Shown one piece after another: positions 34,332 to 44,135 of a stretch of DNA of 64,000 nt. Location of the stretch: positions 3,162,001 to 3,226,000 of the forward strand of contig NZ_CP066801.1 in the NCBI RefSeq assembly GCF_016598575.1. The letters run 5' to 3'. Origin of the DNA: Streptomyces sp. HSG2. GTDB taxonomy: Bacteria; Actinomycetota; Actinomycetes; Streptomycetales; Streptomycetaceae. Every line of letters starts with the position of its first letter. The stretch's first letter is position 1. A program made the position numbers and the translations under genes. The notes beneath the pieces are model-generated. The model was not told the origin of the DNA. It was given only the letters and a program-made list of their open reading frames with translations, and made no database searches.

Positions 34332-34976
34332 ATGGCTAAGCAGATCAAGGGCATCCTGGGCGAGAAGCTCGGCATGACGCAGGTGTGGGACGAGAACAAC
34401 CGTGTCGTTCCCGTCACCGTGGTCAAGGCCGGACCGAACGTCGTCACCCAGGTCCGTACCAACGACGCCGACGGCTACGAGTCCGTCCAGATCGCCTTCG
34501 GCGAGATCGACCCGCGCAAGGTGAACAAGCCCCTCAAGGGCCACTTCGCCAAGGCCGACGTCACCCCCCGTCGTCACCTCGTCGAGATCCGCACCGCGGA
34601 CGCCTCCGAGTACACGCTGGGGCAGGAGATCACCGCCGAGGTGTTCGAGGCCGGCGTGAAGGTCGACGTCACCGGCAAGAGCAAGGGCAAGGGCTTCGCC
34701 GGTGTCATGAAGCGCCACAACTTCCGTGGCCTCGGCGCCGGGCACGGTACCCAGCGCAAGCACCGCTCGCCCGGCTCCATCGGCGGCTGCGCCACCCCGG
34801 GCCGTGTGTTCAAGGGCCTGCGCATGGCGGGTCGCATGGGCAACGAGCGGGTCACCACCCAGAACCTGACCGTCCACGCCGTTGACGCGGAGAAGGGTCT
34901 GCTGCTCATCAAGGGCGCGGTTCCCGGTCCGAACGGCGGCCTCGTCCTGGTCCGCACCGCGGCCAAGGGGGCCTGA
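34332..34976 (+). CDS. rplC: 50S ribosomal protein L3
   Basis: A 214-aa L3, one of the first proteins to bind 23S rRNA, reaching toward the peptidyl transferase centre. [14 protein letters not shown] at the N-terminus and the loop [21 protein letters not shown] around residues 118-138 identify it. It sits 17 nt after rpsJ and 8 nt before rplD. Confidence 0.97.
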   Translation: MAKQIKGILGEKLGMTQVWDENNRVVPVTVVKAGPNVVTQVRTNDADGYESVQIAFGEIDPRKVNKPLKGHFAKADVTPRRHLVEIRTADASEYTLGQEITAEVFEAGVKVDVTGKSKGKGFAGVMKRHNFRGLGAGHGTQRKHRSPGSIGGCATPGRVFKGLRMAGRMGNERVTTQNLTVHAVDAEKGLLLIKGAVPGPNGGLVLVRTAAKGA

Positions 34977-34984
34977 GGTAACCG

Positions 34985-35641
34985 ATGAGCACTGTTGACA
35001 TCCTTTCGCCGGCGGGCGACAAGGCCGGTACCGTCGAGCTCCCCGCGGAGATCTTCGGCGTTGAGAAGGTCAGCATCCCGCTGATCCACCAGGTCGTCGT
35101 CGCGCAGCTGGCCGCTGCCCGTCAGGGCACGCACAAGACCAAGACGCGCGGCGAGGTCCGCGGCGGTGGCAGGAAGCCGTACCGCCAGAAGGGCACCGGC
35201 CGGGCGCGTCAGGGTTCGACCCGCGCCCCGCAGTTCGCCGGTGGTGGCGTCGTGCACGGTCCCGTGCCGCGCGACTACTCGCAGCGCACCCCGAAGAAGA
35301 TGAAGGCCGCCGCCCTGCGGCACGCCCTCACCGACCGGGCGCGTCACGACCGCATCCACGTCGTCTCCGGCGTGATCGAGGGCGAGACCCCGTCGACCAA
35401 GTCCGCGAAGAGCCTGCTCGGCAAGATCAGTGAGCGCAAGAACCTGCTCCTGGTCATCGACCGCTCGGACGAGGCCGCGTGGCTGTCCGCCCGCAACCTG
35501 CCCCAGGTCCACATCCTGGAGCCGGGCCAGCTGAACACGTACGACGTTCTCGTCTCGGACGACGTGGTCTTCACCAAGGCCGCTTTCGAGTCCTTCGTCG
35601 CCGGCCCGAAGGCCAACGACAACGAAGGGAGCGAGGTCTGA
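34985..35641 (+). CDS. rplD: 50S ribosomal protein L4
   Basis: A 218-aa L4 that lines the peptide exit tunnel. The long loop ([37 protein letters not shown]) lies near residues 45-80. In E. coli L4 represses the S10 operon at both transcription and translation; whether it acts on the long leader here is unknown. Its stop overlaps the rplW start by 1 nt (TGATG). Confidence 0.97.
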   Translation: MSTVDILSPAGDKAGTVELPAEIFGVEKVSIPLIHQVVVAQLAAARQGTHKTKTRGEVRGGGRKPYRQKGTGRARQGSTRAPQFAGGGVVHGPVPRDYSQRTPKKMKAAALRHALTDRARHDRIHVVSGVIEGETPSTKSAKSLLGKISERKNLLLVIDRSDEAAWLSARNLPQVHILEPGQLNTYDVLVSDDVVFTKAAFESFVAGPKANDNEGSEV

Positions 35642-36060
35642 TGGCCATCCGTCACCCCTCCATCGCCTCGAAGGCCGCCAAGGCCGCCAAGGCCGCGCGC
35701 GTCGCCAAGGCGCGTCGCCACGCCACCGAGGGCAAGAACACCGTCGTCACGCCCGTCAGCAAGGCGTACACGGACCCCCGTGACGTGCTGCTGAAGCCGG
35801 TCGTGTCCGAGAAGAGCTACGCGCTGCTCGACGACAACAAGTACACGTTCGTCGTCGACCCGCGGGCCAACAAGACCCAGATCAAGCAGGCCGTGGAAGC
35901 GGTCTGGGAGGTCAAGGTCACCGGGGTCAACACGATCAACCGCCAGGGCAAGCGCAAGCGGACCCGCACGGGCTTCGGCCAGCGCGCCGCCACCAAGCGC
36001 GCGATCGTGACCCTCGCCGAGGGCGACCGAATCGACATCTTCGGCGGTCCGACCTCCTAA
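35641..36060 (+). CDS. rplW: 50S ribosomal protein L23
   Basis: A 139-aa L23 at the exit-tunnel rim, a docking site for trigger factor and SRP. An Ala/Lys-rich N-terminal tail of about 40 residues ([16 protein letters not shown]) precedes the usual domain that begins at [16 protein letters not shown]. The tail is typical of streptomycete L23 and longer than in E. coli. The start overlaps the rplD stop. Confidence 0.96.
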   Translation: MAIRHPSIASKAAKAAKAARVAKARRHATEGKNTVVTPVSKAYTDPRDVLLKPVVSEKSYALLDDNKYTFVVDPRANKTQIKQAVEAVWEVKVTGVNTINRQGKRKRTRTGFGQRAATKRAIVTLAEGDRIDIFGGPTS

Positions 36061-36114
36061 CCGGAGGTCCGGAACGTCCAGGATTTCGGAAATACTTCCG
36101 AGGACTGAGAGACA

Positions 36115-36951
36115 ATGGGTATCCGCAAGTACAAGCCGACGACTCCTGGCCGTCGTGGCGCCAGCGTCGCCGACTTCGTCGAGGTCACGCGGTCCACGCC
36201 GGAGAAGTCGCTGGTTCGCCCGCTGCACAGCAAGGGCGGCCGTAACAACACCGGTCGTGTGACCGTCCGCCACCAGGGTGGTGGCCACAAGCGCGCCTAC
36301 CGAGTGATCGACTTCCGTCGTCACGACAAGGACGGCGTGCCGGCGAAGGTCGCGCACATCGAGTACGACCCCAACCGCACCGCGCGCATCGCGCTGCTGC
36401 ACTACGCCGACGGCGAGAAGCGCTACGTCCTCGCGCCGCGCGGCCTGTCGCAGGGCGACCGCGTCGAGAACGGTCCCGGGGCCGACATCAAGCCGGGCAA
36501 CAACCTGGCTCTGAGGAACATCCCGGTCGGCACCACGATCCACGCGATCGAGCTCCGTCCCGGCGGGGGCGCGAAGTTCGCCCGCTCCGCCGGTGCCTCG
36601 GTGCAGCTGCTGGCGAAGGAGGGCGCCTACGCCCACCTGCGCATGCCGTCCGGTGAGATCCGCCTGGTCGACGTGCGCTGCCGCGCCACCGTCGGCGAGG
36701 TCGGCAACGCCGAGCAGAGCAACATCAACTGGGGCAAGGCGGGCCGCAAGCGGTGGCTGGGCGTCCGCCCGACCGTCCGCGGTGTCGTCATGAACCCGGT
36801 CGACCACCCGCACGGTGGTGGTGAGGGTCGGACCTCCGGTGGTCGCCACCCCGTGTCCCCGTGGGGCAAGAAGGAAGGCCGTACTCGTTCGCCCAAGAAG
36901 GCGTCGAACAAGTACATCGTCCGCCGCCGCAAGACGAACAAGAAGCGCTAA
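36115..36951 (+). CDS. rplB: 50S ribosomal protein L2
   Basis: A 278-aa L2 needed for subunit association and peptidyl transfer. [18 protein letters not shown] starts the protein. The conserved C-terminal [19 protein letters not shown] near residues 224-242 holds the functional His. It begins 54 nt after rplW and ends 12 nt before rpsS. Confidence 0.97.
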   Translation: MGIRKYKPTTPGRRGASVADFVEVTRSTPEKSLVRPLHSKGGRNNTGRVTVRHQGGGHKRAYRVIDFRRHDKDGVPAKVAHIEYDPNRTARIALLHYADGEKRYVLAPRGLSQGDRVENGPGADIKPGNNLALRNIPVGTTIHAIELRPGGGAKFARSAGASVQLLAKEGAYAHLRMPSGEIRLVDVRCRATVGEVGNAEQSNINWGKAGRKRWLGVRPTVRGVVMNPVDHPHGGGEGRTSGGRHPVSPWGKKEGRTRSPKKASNKYIVRRRKTNKKR

Positions 36952-36963
36952 GGACGGGTTGAG

Positions 36964-37245
36964 ATGCCTCGTAGCTTGAAGAAGGGGCCCTTCGTCGACG
37001 ACCACCTGATGAAGAAGGTGGACGCCCAGAACGAAGCCGGCACCAAGAACGTCATCAAGACCTGGTCCCGTCGCTCGATGATCGTGCCGGCCATGCTCGG
37101 CCACACGCTCGCGGTGCACAACGGCAAGACCCACATCCCGGTGTTTGTCACCGAGTCCATGGTCGGCCACAAGCTCGGCGAGTTCTCGCCGACGCGCACC
37201 TTCCGGGGTCACGTCAAGGACGACCGGAAGTCGAAGCGCCGCTAG
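36964..37245 (+). CDS. rpsS: 30S ribosomal protein S19
   Basis: A 93-aa S19 of the 30S head that forms a dimer with S13. [19 protein letters not shown] and the C-terminal [18 protein letters not shown] are the family marks. GACGGGTTGAG precedes the ATG. Confidence 0.97.
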   Translation: MPRSLKKGPFVDDHLMKKVDAQNEAGTKNVIKTWSRRSMIVPAMLGHTLAVHNGKTHIPVFVTESMVGHKLGEFSPTRTFRGHVKDDRKSKRR

Positions 37246-37289
37246 TCAGCGGGGTGTGAAAGATCATGACAAACATCGAAGGGACGACC

Positions 37290-37637
37290 ATGGAAGCCAG
37301 GGCCCAGGCGCGGTACATCCGCGTCACGCCCATGAAGGCCCGCCGTGTGGTGGACCTCATCCGTGGCATGGACGCCACGGAGGCTCAGGCGGTCCTGCGC
37401 TTCGCCCCGCAGGCCGCGAGCGTGCCGGTCGGCAAGGTGCTGGACAGCGCCATCGCCAACGCCGCGCACAACTACGACCACCCCGATGTCGACAGCCTCT
37501 TCATTTCCGAGGCCTACGTCGACGAGGGCCCGACCCTGAAGCGGTTCCGGCCGCGTGCCCAGGGCCGCGCCTACCGGATCCGCAAGCGGACCAGCCACAT
37601 CACCGTGGTCGTCAGCAGCAAGGAAGGAACCCGGTAA
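37290..37637 (+). CDS. rplV: 50S ribosomal protein L22
   Basis: A 115-aa L22 of the exit tunnel, where macrolide-resistance changes can fall. [20 protein letters not shown] starts the protein, and the tunnel hairpin includes [17 protein letters not shown] chose the inner ATG, which has GAAGGGA 7 nt upstream; an in-frame ATG 24 nt earlier would add MTNIEGTT. The stop overlaps the rpsC start (TAATG). Confidence 0.95.
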   Translation: MEARAQARYIRVTPMKARRVVDLIRGMDATEAQAVLRFAPQAASVPVGKVLDSAIANAAHNYDHPDVDSLFISEAYVDEGPTLKRFRPRAQGRAYRIRKRTSHITVVVSSKEGTR

Positions 37638-38464
37638 TGGGCCAGAAGGTAAACCCGCACGGGTTCCGGCTCGGTGTCACGACCGACTTCAAGTCGCGTT
37701 GGTACGCCGACAAGCTGTACAAGGACTACGTCAAGGAAGACGTCGCCATCCGTCGGATGATGACGTCCGGCATGGAGCGCGCGGGCATCTCCAAGGTGGA
37801 GATCGAGCGCACCCGTGACCGTGTCCGCGTGGACATCCACACCGCGCGTCCGGGCATCGTCATCGGCCGCCGCGGCGCCGAGGCCGACCGCATCCGCGGC
37901 GATCTGGAGAAGCTCACCGGCAAGCAGGTCCAGCTGAACATCCTCGAGGTCAAGAACCCCGAGACCGATGCCCAGCTGGTCGCGCAGGCCGTCGCCGAGC
38001 AGCTGTCCTCCCGTGTCTCCTTCCGCCGCGCCATGCGCAAGAGCATGCAGTCGGCCATGAAGGCGGGCGCCAAGGGCATCAAGATCCAGTGTGGTGGCCG
38101 CCTCGGCGGTGCCGAGATGTCCCGCTCGGAGTTCTACCGCGAGGGTCGTGTGCCGCTGCACACGCTCCGCGCCAACGTGGACTACGGCTTCTTCGAGGCC
38201 AAGACGACCTTCGGCCGCATCGGTGTGAAGGTCTGGATCTACAAGGGCGACGTCAAGAACATCGCCGAGGTCCGCGCCGAGAACGCCGCCGCGCGTGCGG
38301 GCAACCGCCCGGCCCGCGGTGGTTCGGACCGCCCGGCCCGTGGTGGTCGTGGCGACCGGCGCGGTCGCAAGCCGCAGCAGCAGGCTCCGGCCGCCGAGGC
38401 CCCCAAGGCCGACGCGCCCGCAGCCGCCGCCGCTCCGGCTGAGAGCACCGGAACGGAGGCCTGA
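37637..38464 (+). CDS. rpsC: 30S ribosomal protein S3
   Basis: A 275-aa S3 at the mRNA entry channel. [20 protein letters not shown] starts it. The KH domain shows [19 protein letters not shown] near residues 74-92. The C-terminal domain has [21 protein letters not shown]. The last ~60 residues form a disordered tail rich in Arg, Pro and Ala that E. coli S3 lacks but actinobacteria have. The start overlaps the rplV stop by 1 nt. Confidence 0.97.
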   Translation: MGQKVNPHGFRLGVTTDFKSRWYADKLYKDYVKEDVAIRRMMTSGMERAGISKVEIERTRDRVRVDIHTARPGIVIGRRGAEADRIRGDLEKLTGKQVQLNILEVKNPETDAQLVAQAVAEQLSSRVSFRRAMRKSMQSAMKAGAKGIKIQCGGRLGGAEMSRSEFYREGRVPLHTLRANVDYGFFEAKTTFGRIGVKVWIYKGDVKNIAEVRAENAAARAGNRPARGGSDRPARGGRGDRRGRKPQQQAPAAEAPKADAPAAAAAPAESTGTEA

Positions 38465-38469
38465 CCACC

Positions 38470-38889
38470 ATGCTGATCCCCCGTAGGGTCAAGCACCGCA
38501 AGCAGCACCACCCCAAGCGCAGTGGCATGGCCAAGGGTGGCACGCAGGTTGCGTTCGGCGAGTACGGCATCCAGGCGATGACCCCGGCCTATGTCACCAA
38601 CCGCCAGATCGAGGCGGCTCGTATCGCCATGACCCGCCACATCAAGCGTGGCGGCAAGGTCTGGATCAACATTTACCCGGACCGCCCCCTCACCAAGAAG
38701 CCTGCCGAGACCCGCATGGGTTCAGGCAAGGGTTCGCCGGAGTGGTGGGTGGCCAACGTCAAGCCCGGACGTGTGATGTTCGAGCTGTCGTACCCCAACG
38801 AGAAGATCGCGCGCGAGGCCCTGACCCGTGCGGCTCACAAGCTGCCGATGAAGTGCAAGATCGTCAAGCGCGAGGCAGGTGAAGCGTGA
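38470..38889 (+). CDS. rplP: 50S ribosomal protein L16
   Basis: A 139-aa L16 near the A-site tRNA elbow. [19 protein letters not shown] and the [20 protein letters not shown] segment near residues 80-99 are typical. The stop overlaps the rpmC start by 1 nt. Confidence 0.97.
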   Translation: MLIPRRVKHRKQHHPKRSGMAKGGTQVAFGEYGIQAMTPAYVTNRQIEAARIAMTRHIKRGGKVWINIYPDRPLTKKPAETRMGSGKGSPEWWVANVKPGRVMFELSYPNEKIAREALTRAAHKLPMKCKIVKREAGEA

Positions 38890-39113
38890 TGTCGGCCGGT
38901 ACCAAGGCGTCCGAGCTGCGCGAGCTGGGCAACGAGGAGCTTCTGACGAAGCTCCGCGAGGCCAAGGAAGAGCTGTTCAATCTCCGCTTCCAGGCGGCGA
39001 CGGGCCAGCTCGAGAACCATGGCCGTCTCAAGGCGGTCCGCAAGGACATCGCCCGGATCTACACCCTCATGCGTGAGCGTGAGCTCGGCATCGAGACGGT
39101 GGAGAACGCCTGA
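38889..39113 (+). CDS. rpmC: 50S ribosomal protein L29
   Basis: A 74-aa L29 near the tunnel exit. Two helices with [21 protein letters not shown] and [20 protein letters not shown] identify it. The ATG ([10 protein letters not shown]) overlaps the rplP stop as TGATG. An in-frame GTG 3 nt earlier would add one residue. Its stop overlaps the start of rpsQ. Confidence 0.96.
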   Translation: MSAGTKASELRELGNEELLTKLREAKEELFNLRFQAATGQLENHGRLKAVRKDIARIYTLMRERELGIETVENA

Positions 39114-39418
39114 TGAGCGAGAGCAACGTGACTGAGACTGGAAACAAGAGCGGCTCGGGGACGGAGCGGCGCGGCTTCCGTAAGACCCGCGAGGGCTACG
39201 TCGTCAGCGACAAGATGCACAAGACCGTCGTCGTCGCCGTCGAGGACCGCGTCAAGCACGCGCTGTACGGCAAGGTCATCCGCCGTACGAACAAGCTCAA
39301 GGCGCACGACGAGCAGAACGCCGCGGGCGTCGGCGACCGTGTCCTCCTCATGGAGACCCGGCCGCTGTCCGCCACCAAGCGCTGGCGTGTCGTCGAGATC
39401 CTCGAGAAGGCCAAGTAG
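39113..39418 (+). CDS. rpsQ: 30S ribosomal protein S17
   Basis: A 101-aa S17. A short acidic/Ser-rich N-terminal tail (~20 residues) precedes the OB-fold core [20 protein letters not shown] and [19 protein letters not shown]. It is the last gene of the classic S10 part. A 129-nt gap with three hairpins follows before rplN. Confidence 0.96.
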   Translation: MSESNVTETGNKSGSGTERRGFRKTREGYVVSDKMHKTVVVAVEDRVKHALYGKVIRRTNKLKAHDEQNAAGVGDRVLLMETRPLSATKRWRVVEILEKAK

Positions 39419-39420
39419 GT

Positions 39421-39519
39421 AATTCGCGCAAGCGAATTCCCCCTAGAGACGCCTGTGGGGAAAACCCGCAGGTCAGTTCCGCCAGGCTCCGGGGGTCGCT
39501 CGTGAGGAGCGCCCCCCGG
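39421..39519 (+). promoter_or_regulatory. Three consecutive hairpins at the S10/spc boundary
   Basis: AATTCGC/GCGAATT (39421-39438) closes a GCAA tetraloop. CCTGTGGG/CCCGCAGG (39452-39472) closes a GAAAA loop. CCGGGGG-T-CGCTC with GAGCG-C-CCCCCGG (39489-39519) forms a 12-bp stem with one mismatch. They fill the gap between rpsQ and rplN, exactly where E. coli starts its separate spc operon. The block may act as a partial terminator, a processing site or a protein-binding leader. Confidence 0.55.
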
Positions 39520-39547
39520 GGAACCGGCAGACGATCAGGAGATAGAC

Positions 39548-39916
39548 GTGATCCAGCAGGAGTCGCGACTGCGCGTCGCCGACAACACGGGTGCGAAGGA
39601 GATTCTCTGCATCCGTGTGCTCGGTGGCTCCGGTCGCCGCTACGCGGGTATCGGTGACGTCATCGTCGCCACCGTCAAGGACGCGATCCCCGGTGGCAAC
39701 GTGAAGAAGGGTGACGTCGTCAAGGCGGTCATCGTTCGCACCGTCAAGGAGCGCCGCCGTCCCGACGGCTCGTACATCCGCTTCGACGAGAACGCCGCCG
39801 TCATTCTGAAGAACGACGGCGACCCTCGTGGCACCCGTATCTTCGGCCCGGTCGGCCGTGAGCTGCGCGAGAAGAAGTTCATGAAGATCATCTCCCTCGC
39901 GCCGGAGGTGCTGTGA
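39548..39916 (+). CDS. rplN: 50S ribosomal protein L14
   Basis: A 122-aa L14 at the subunit interface. [19 protein letters not shown] and [17 protein letters not shown] segments (here [17 protein letters not shown]) are characteristic. GTG start with CAGGAGATA upstream. Its stop overlaps the upstream GTG of rplX. Confidence 0.96.
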   Translation: MIQQESRLRVADNTGAKEILCIRVLGGSGRRYAGIGDVIVATVKDAIPGGNVKKGDVVKAVIVRTVKERRRPDGSYIRFDENAAVILKNDGDPRGTRIFGPVGRELREKKFMKIISLAPEVL

Positions 39917-39918
39917 GC

Positions 39919-40242
39919 ATGAAGATCAAGAAGGGCGACCTGGTCCAGGTCATCACCGGCAAGGACAAGGGCAAGCAGGGCAAGGTCATCGCCGCTTTCC
40001 CGCGCGACGAGCGTGTCCTGGTCGAGGGTGTCAACCGGGTCAAGAAGCACACCAAGGCCGCGCCGACGGCTCGTGGTTCGCAGGCCGGGGGCATCGTCAC
40101 CACCGAGGCGCCGATCCACGTCTCCAACGTCCAGCTGGTCGTGGAGAAGGACGGCCAGAAGGTCGTGACCCGCGTCGGCTACCGCTTCGACGACGAAGGC
40201 AACAAGATCCGCGTTGCCAAGCGGACGGGTGAGGACATCTGA
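39919..40242 (+). CDS. rplX: 50S ribosomal protein L24
   Basis: A 107-aa L24 assembly initiator with a KOW domain: [20 protein letters not shown], then [10 protein letters not shown]. The ATG is preferred for family length. An in-frame GTG 6 nt upstream overlaps the rplN stop and would add two residues; GGAGG upstream could serve either. The stop overlaps the rplE start. Confidence 0.93.
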   Translation: MKIKKGDLVQVITGKDKGKQGKVIAAFPRDERVLVEGVNRVKKHTKAAPTARGSQAGGIVTTEAPIHVSNVQLVVEKDGQKVVTRVGYRFDDEGNKIRVAKRTGEDI

Positions 40243-40799
40243 TGGCTACCACCACGACTCCGCGTCTGAAGCAGAAGTACCGCGAGGAGATCGCGGGCAA
40301 GCTGCGTGAGGAGTTCTCCTACGAGAACGTCATGCAGATCCCCGGTCTCGTCAAGATCGTGGTCAATATGGGCGTCGGCGACGCCGCCCGTGACTCGAAG
40401 CTCATCGAGGGCGCCGTCCGCGACCTGACCACGATCACCGGTCAGAAGCCGGCCGTCACCAAGGCCCGGAAGTCCATCGCGCAGTTCAAGCTGCGCGAGG
40501 GTCAGCCGATCGGCGCCCACGTCACCCTCCGTGGCGACCGCATGTGGGAGTTCCTGGACCGCACCCTGTCGCTCGCGCTCCCGCGCATCCGCGACTTCCG
40601 CGGCCTGTCCCCCAAGCAGTTCGACGGCCGGGGCAACTACACCTTCGGTCTCACGGAGCAGGTCATGTTCCACGAGATCGACCAGGACAAGATCGACCGC
40701 GTCCGGGGTATGGACATCACCGTGGTCACCACGGCGACCAACGACGAAGAGGGCCGCGCGCTGCTCCGTCACCTCGGCTTCCCGTTCAAGGAGGCGTGA
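40242..40799 (+). CDS. rplE: 50S ribosomal protein L5
   Basis: A 185-aa L5 that carries 5S rRNA with L18. The segments [35 protein letters not shown] and [20 protein letters not shown] identify it. ATG overlaps the rplX stop. rpsZ starts 5 nt past its stop. Confidence 0.97.
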   Translation: MATTTTPRLKQKYREEIAGKLREEFSYENVMQIPGLVKIVVNMGVGDAARDSKLIEGAVRDLTTITGQKPAVTKARKSIAQFKLREGQPIGAHVTLRGDRMWEFLDRTLSLALPRIRDFRGLSPKQFDGRGNYTFGLTEQVMFHEIDQDKIDRVRGMDITVVTTATNDEEGRALLRHLGFPFKEA

Positions 40800-40804
40800 G
40801 CGAG

Positions 40805-40990
40805 ATGGCGAAGAAGGCTCTCATCGCGAAGGCTGCTCGCAAGCCCAAGTTCGGTGTGCGCGCGTACACCCGCTGCCAGCGCTGCGGCCGTCCGCACTCC
40901 GTTTACCGCAAGTTCGGCCTCTGCCGCGTGTGCCTTCGTGAGATGGCTCACCGCGGCGAGCTGCCGGGCGTGACCAAGAGCTCCTGGTAG
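40805..40990 (+). CDS. rpsZ: 30S ribosomal protein S14, type Z (zinc-binding)
   Basis: A 61-aa S14. CQRC near residues 24-27 and CRVC near residues 40-43 form the zinc site, so this is the zinc-dependent (C+) paralogue. Many actinobacteria keep a zinc-free S14 elsewhere for zinc shortage; none is in this window. GAGCGAG precedes the ATG. A 239-nt gap with its own structures follows. Confidence 0.96.
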   Translation: MAKKALIAKAARKPKFGVRAYTRCQRCGRPHSVYRKFGLCRVCLREMAHRGELPGVTKSSW

Positions 40991-41229
40991 TCCCCTCAGG
41001 GGACGCCCAGGGCTCTCGGTAAGCATCTGGGTACGGCGGAGCGCCCGCCTCGCATGCCTTAGGCTTGTGGGGTTGGGCGCCTGCCGTGCCCGTACGCCAC
41101 GCGGACCCAGGTCCGCTCATCGAATGCTTACTACGCCGTAGGTCCACCGCGCCGCACCCGTCCCGTCTCGGATCGGGGAGAGGGACGGCGCACCGGGAAA
41201 CCACGGCGAGAGAGGCCGAAGGCCAATTC
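40990..41229 (+). promoter_or_regulatory. Structured leader before rpsH with possible internal promoter
   Basis: The gap is unusually long for the inside of this operon. GTCCCC/GGGGAC (40990-41004) sits on the rpsZ stop. GTAAGCAT (41019-41026) is complementary to ATGCTTAC (41124-41131) across about 100 nt. GCGGAC/GTCCGC (41101-41116) and a bulged stem from CCGTCCC and GGGACGG (41158-41188) follow. TAGGCT (41060-41065) could be a -10 box. S8 autoregulation of the spc operon is known elsewhere and is the natural candidate. Confidence 0.45.
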
Positions 41230-41628
41230 ATGACCATGACTGATCCGATCGCAGACATGCTCACGCGTCTGCGCAACGCGAACTCGGCGTACCACGACTC
41301 CGTGGCCATGCCGCACTCGAAGATCAAGTCTCACATCGCGGAGATCCTCCAGCAGGAGGGCTTCATCACGGGCTGGAAGGTCGAGGACGCCGAGGTCGGC
41401 AAGAGCCTCGTCCTGGACCTGAAGTTCGGTCCCAACCGTGAGCGCTCCATCGCGGGCATCAAGCGGATCTCCAAGCCCGGTCTCCGGGTGTACGCGAAGT
41501 CCACCAACCTGCCGAAGGTGCTCGGCGGCCTGGGCGTGGCGATCATCTCCACGTCGCACGGGCTCCTCACCGACAAGCAGGCCGGCAAGAAGGGCGTGGG
41601 TGGGGAAGTCCTCGCCTACGTCTGGTAG
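41230..41628 (+). CDS. rpsH: 30S ribosomal protein S8
   Basis: A 132-aa S8, a primary 16S rRNA binder and in E. coli the spc-operon repressor. [20 protein letters not shown] starts it. [21 protein letters not shown] near residues 98-118 is the family signature. The first ATG was chosen; a second ATG two codons later is possible. GAAGG lies 8 nt upstream. Confidence 0.96.
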   Translation: MTMTDPIADMLTRLRNANSAYHDSVAMPHSKIKSHIAEILQQEGFITGWKVEDAEVGKSLVLDLKFGPNRERSIAGIKRISKPGLRVYAKSTNLPKVLGGLGVAIISTSHGLLTDKQAGKKGVGGEVLAYVW

Positions 41629-41652
41629 CGGAAGGGAACGGAGGAAACAGCT

Positions 41653-42192
41653 ATGTCGCGCATCGGCAAGCTCCCCATCGCGGTTCCCGCCGGCGTGGAC
41701 GTCACCATCGACGGCCGTACGGTCAAGGTCAAGGGCCCCAAGGGCGAGCTGACCCACACCGTCGTGGCCCCGATCGAGGTCGTCAAGGGTGAGGACGGCG
41801 TCCTGAGCGTCACCCGCCCCAACGACGAGCGTCAGAACAAGGCCCTTCACGGCCTGTCCCGCACGCTGGTGGCGAACATGATCACCGGCGTGACCCAGGG
41901 GTACGCGAAGAAGCTCGAGATCAGCGGTGTCGGTTACCGCGTTGTCGCCAAGGGCTCGAACCTGGAGTTCTCCCTCGGCTACAGCCACCCGATCCTGGTC
42001 GAGGCCCCCCAGGGCATCACCTTCAAGGTGGAGTCCGCGACCCGGTTCTCGGTCGAGGGCATCGACAAGCAGAAGGTCGGTGAGGTCGCCGCCAACATCC
42101 GCAAGCTGCGCAAGCCCGACCCGTACAAGGCCAAGGGCGTCAAGTACGAGGGTGAAGTCATCCGCCGCAAGGTCGGAAAGGCGGGTAAGTAA
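41653..42192 (+). CDS. rplF: 50S ribosomal protein L6
   Basis: A 179-aa L6 made of two related halves near the sarcin-ricin loop. [20 protein letters not shown] and the C-terminal [20 protein letters not shown] are characteristic. GGAACGGAGG precedes the start; rplR begins 3 nt after the stop. Confidence 0.97.
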   Translation: MSRIGKLPIAVPAGVDVTIDGRTVKVKGPKGELTHTVVAPIEVVKGEDGVLSVTRPNDERQNKALHGLSRTLVANMITGVTQGYAKKLEISGVGYRVVAKGSNLEFSLGYSHPILVEAPQGITFKVESATRFSVEGIDKQKVGEVAANIRKLRKPDPYKAKGVKYEGEVIRRKVGKAGK

Positions 42193-42195
42193 GCC

Positions 42196-42579
42196 ATGGC
42201 ATACGGGCAGAAGATCCTCAAGGGCGATGCCTACAAGCGCGCCTCGATCAAGCGCCGCCACATCCGGATCCGCAAGAAGGTCTCCGGTACCGCGGAGCGT
42301 CCCCGTCTGGTCGTGACCCGGTCCAACCGCCACATCGTGGCGCAGGTGATCGACGACCTGAAGGGCCACACCGTGGCTTCGGCGTCCTCCCTGGACAGCT
42401 CGATCCGTTCCGGCGAGGGCGACAAGTCCGCGCAGGCCAAGCAGGTCGGGGCCCTGGTCGCCGAGCGTGCCAAGGCCGTCGGTGTCGAGGCCGTCGTGTT
42501 CGACCGTGGCGGCAACCAGTACGCGGGGCGCATCGCCGCCCTCGCGGACGCCGCTCGCGAAGCCGGGCTGAAGTTCTAA
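42196..42579 (+). CDS. rplR: 50S ribosomal protein L18
   Basis: A 127-aa L18 that binds 5S r[32 protein letters not shown] and the C-terminal [20 protein letters not shown] are present. It follows rplF by 3 nt and is 66 nt before rpsE. Confidence 0.96.
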   Translation: MAYGQKILKGDAYKRASIKRRHIRIRKKVSGTAERPRLVVTRSNRHIVAQVIDDLKGHTVASASSLDSSIRSGEGDKSAQAKQVGALVAERAKAVGVEAVVFDRGGNQYAGRIAALADAAREAGLKF

Positions 42580-42645
42580 GCCGCCCGTCGCGGCAGCGGC
42601 CAATCGCTGTCGTGTGGCTAGCGGAAACAGAGAGAGGTAATTCCA

Positions 42646-43251
42646 ATGGCTGGACCCCAGCGCCGCGGTAGCGGTGCCGGTGGCGGCGAGCGGCGGGACC
42701 GGAAGGGCCGTGACGGTGGCGCAGCCGCCGCCGAGAAGACCGCTTACGTCGAGCGTGTCGTCGCGATCAATCGCGTCGCCAAGGTTGTGAAGGGTGGTCG
42801 TCGCTTCAGCTTCACCGCGCTGGTCGTGGTGGGCGATGGCGACGGCACCGTGGGTGTCGGCTACGGCAAGGCCAAGGAGGTGCCGGCCGCCATCGCCAAG
42901 GGTGTGGAGGAGGCCAAGAAGCACTTCTTCAAGGTCCCCCGGATCCAGGGCACCATCCCGCACCCGATCCAGGGTGAGAAGGCCGCCGGTGTCGTGCTGC
43001 TCAAGCCGGCGTCGCCCGGTACCGGTGTGATCGCCGGTGGACCGGTGCGCGCCGTGCTGGAGTGCGCGGGCATCCACGACGTGCTGTCGAAGTCGCTCGG
43101 CTCCGACAACGCGATCAACATCGTGCACGCGACCGTGGAGGCCCTGAGGGGTCTTCAGCGTCCCGAGGAGATCGCGGCCCGTCGCGGTCTGCCGCTCGAG
43201 GACGTCGCTCCCGCGGCCCTGCTGCGGGCGCGTGCCGGGGCGGGTGCGTGA
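42646..43251 (+). CDS. rpsE: 30S ribosomal protein S5
   Basis: A 201-aa S5, a site of spectinomycin-resistance changes. A Gly/Arg-rich N-terminal tail of about 35 residues precedes [40 protein letters not shown] and [15 protein letters not shown] follow. GAGAGAGG before the ATG. rpmD starts 2 nt past the stop. Confidence 0.97.
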   Translation: MAGPQRRGSGAGGGERRDRKGRDGGAAAAEKTAYVERVVAINRVAKVVKGGRRFSFTALVVVGDGDGTVGVGYGKAKEVPAAIAKGVEEAKKHFFKVPRIQGTIPHPIQGEKAAGVVLLKPASPGTGVIAGGPVRAVLECAGIHDVLSKSLGSDNAINIVHATVEALRGLQRPEEIAARRGLPLEDVAPAALLRARAGAGA

Positions 43252-43253
43252 TC

Positions 43254-43436
43254 ATGGCTCAGCTGAAGATCACGCAGGTCAAGTCCTACATCGGCAGCAA
43301 GCAGAACCACCGTGACACCCTGCGTTCGCTCGGCCTGAAGAAGGTCGACGACGTGGTCGTCAAGGAGGACCGTCCCGAGTTCCGCGGCATGGTGCACACC
43401 GTCCGCCACCTCGTGTCGGTCGAGGAGGTCGACTGA
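43254..43436 (+). CDS. rpmD: 50S ribosomal protein L30
   Basis: A 60-aa L30: [20 protein letters not shown], then [14 protein letters not shown]. It lies between rpsE and rplO with gaps of 2 nt on both sides. Length and sequence fit the bacterial family. Confidence 0.96.
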   Translation: MAQLKITQVKSYIGSKQNHRDTLRSLGLKKVDDVVVKEDRPEFRGMVHTVRHLVSVEEVD

Positions 43437-43438
43437 TC

Positions 43439-43894
43439 ATGGCGGAGCAGAACCCGCTCAAGATCCACAACCTCCGTCCCGCCCCGGGCGCCAAGACCGC
43501 CAAGACCCGTGTGGGTCGTGGTGAGGCGTCCAAGGGTAAGACGGCCGGTCGTGGTACCAAGGGCACGAAGGCCCGCTACCAGGTTCCGGAGCGCTTCGAG
43601 GGCGGCCAGATGCCGCTGCACATGCGCCTCCCGAAGCTGAAGGGCTTCAAGAACCCCTTCAAGACCGAGTACCAGGTGGTGAACCTGGACCGCTTGGCCA
43701 AGCTCTACCCGCAGGGTGGCGAGGTCACGGTCGAGGACCTGGTGGCCAAGGGCGCCGTTCGCAAGAACAGCCTGGTCAAGGTGCTCGGTGAGGGTGAGAT
43801 CTCCGTGGCGCTGACGGTGCGGGTCGACAAGGCCTCCACCTCCGCCAAGGAGAAGATCACCGCCGCCGGCGGCAGCGTCACCGAGCTCGTCTGA
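43439..43894 (+). CDS. rplO: 50S ribosomal protein L15
   Basis: A 151-aa L15, a late assembly protein. [20 protein letters not shown], the Gly-rich [18 protein letters not shown] segment, [16 protein letters not shown] and the C-terminal [15 protein letters not shown] mark the family. It is the last gene before a perfect terminator. Confidence 0.97.
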   Translation: MAEQNPLKIHNLRPAPGAKTAKTRVGRGEASKGKTAGRGTKGTKARYQVPERFEGGQMPLHMRLPKLKGFKNPFKTEYQVVNLDRLAKLYPQGGEVTVEDLVAKGAVRKNSLVKVLGEGEISVALTVRVDKASTSAKEKITAAGGSVTELV

Positions 43895-43925
43895 ACACTT
43901 CGGGCGCCTCGATGACTTGAGCGAC

Positions 43926-43967
43926 ACCGACCGGGGATACCCCACAAATGGGGTATCCCCGGTCGGT
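43926..43967 (+). terminator. Terminator between rplO and secY
   Basis: A perfect 18-bp stem, ACCGACCGGGGATACCCC (43926-43943) with its complement (43950-43967) and loop ACAAAT. It separates the spc ribosomal genes from secY-adk, which in many bacteria lie in one transcript. TATGGT (43994-43999) after it is a possible -10 box for secY. Confidence 0.85.
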
Positions 43968-44135
43968 CGTTCCTAGGGCAGTGGTCGCGCAGGTATGGTG
44001 GCCAGCACTGCCCACTTCCACGGGTGCCGCACTTGGGGCACTCTGAGCGGCAGTCGGCCGTTCCGTATTCCGTCGTCAGTCCAACCTCAAGACCGTCGCC
44101 CTTGACGCAGTTGCGCGGGGGTCGCAGGAGGCACC

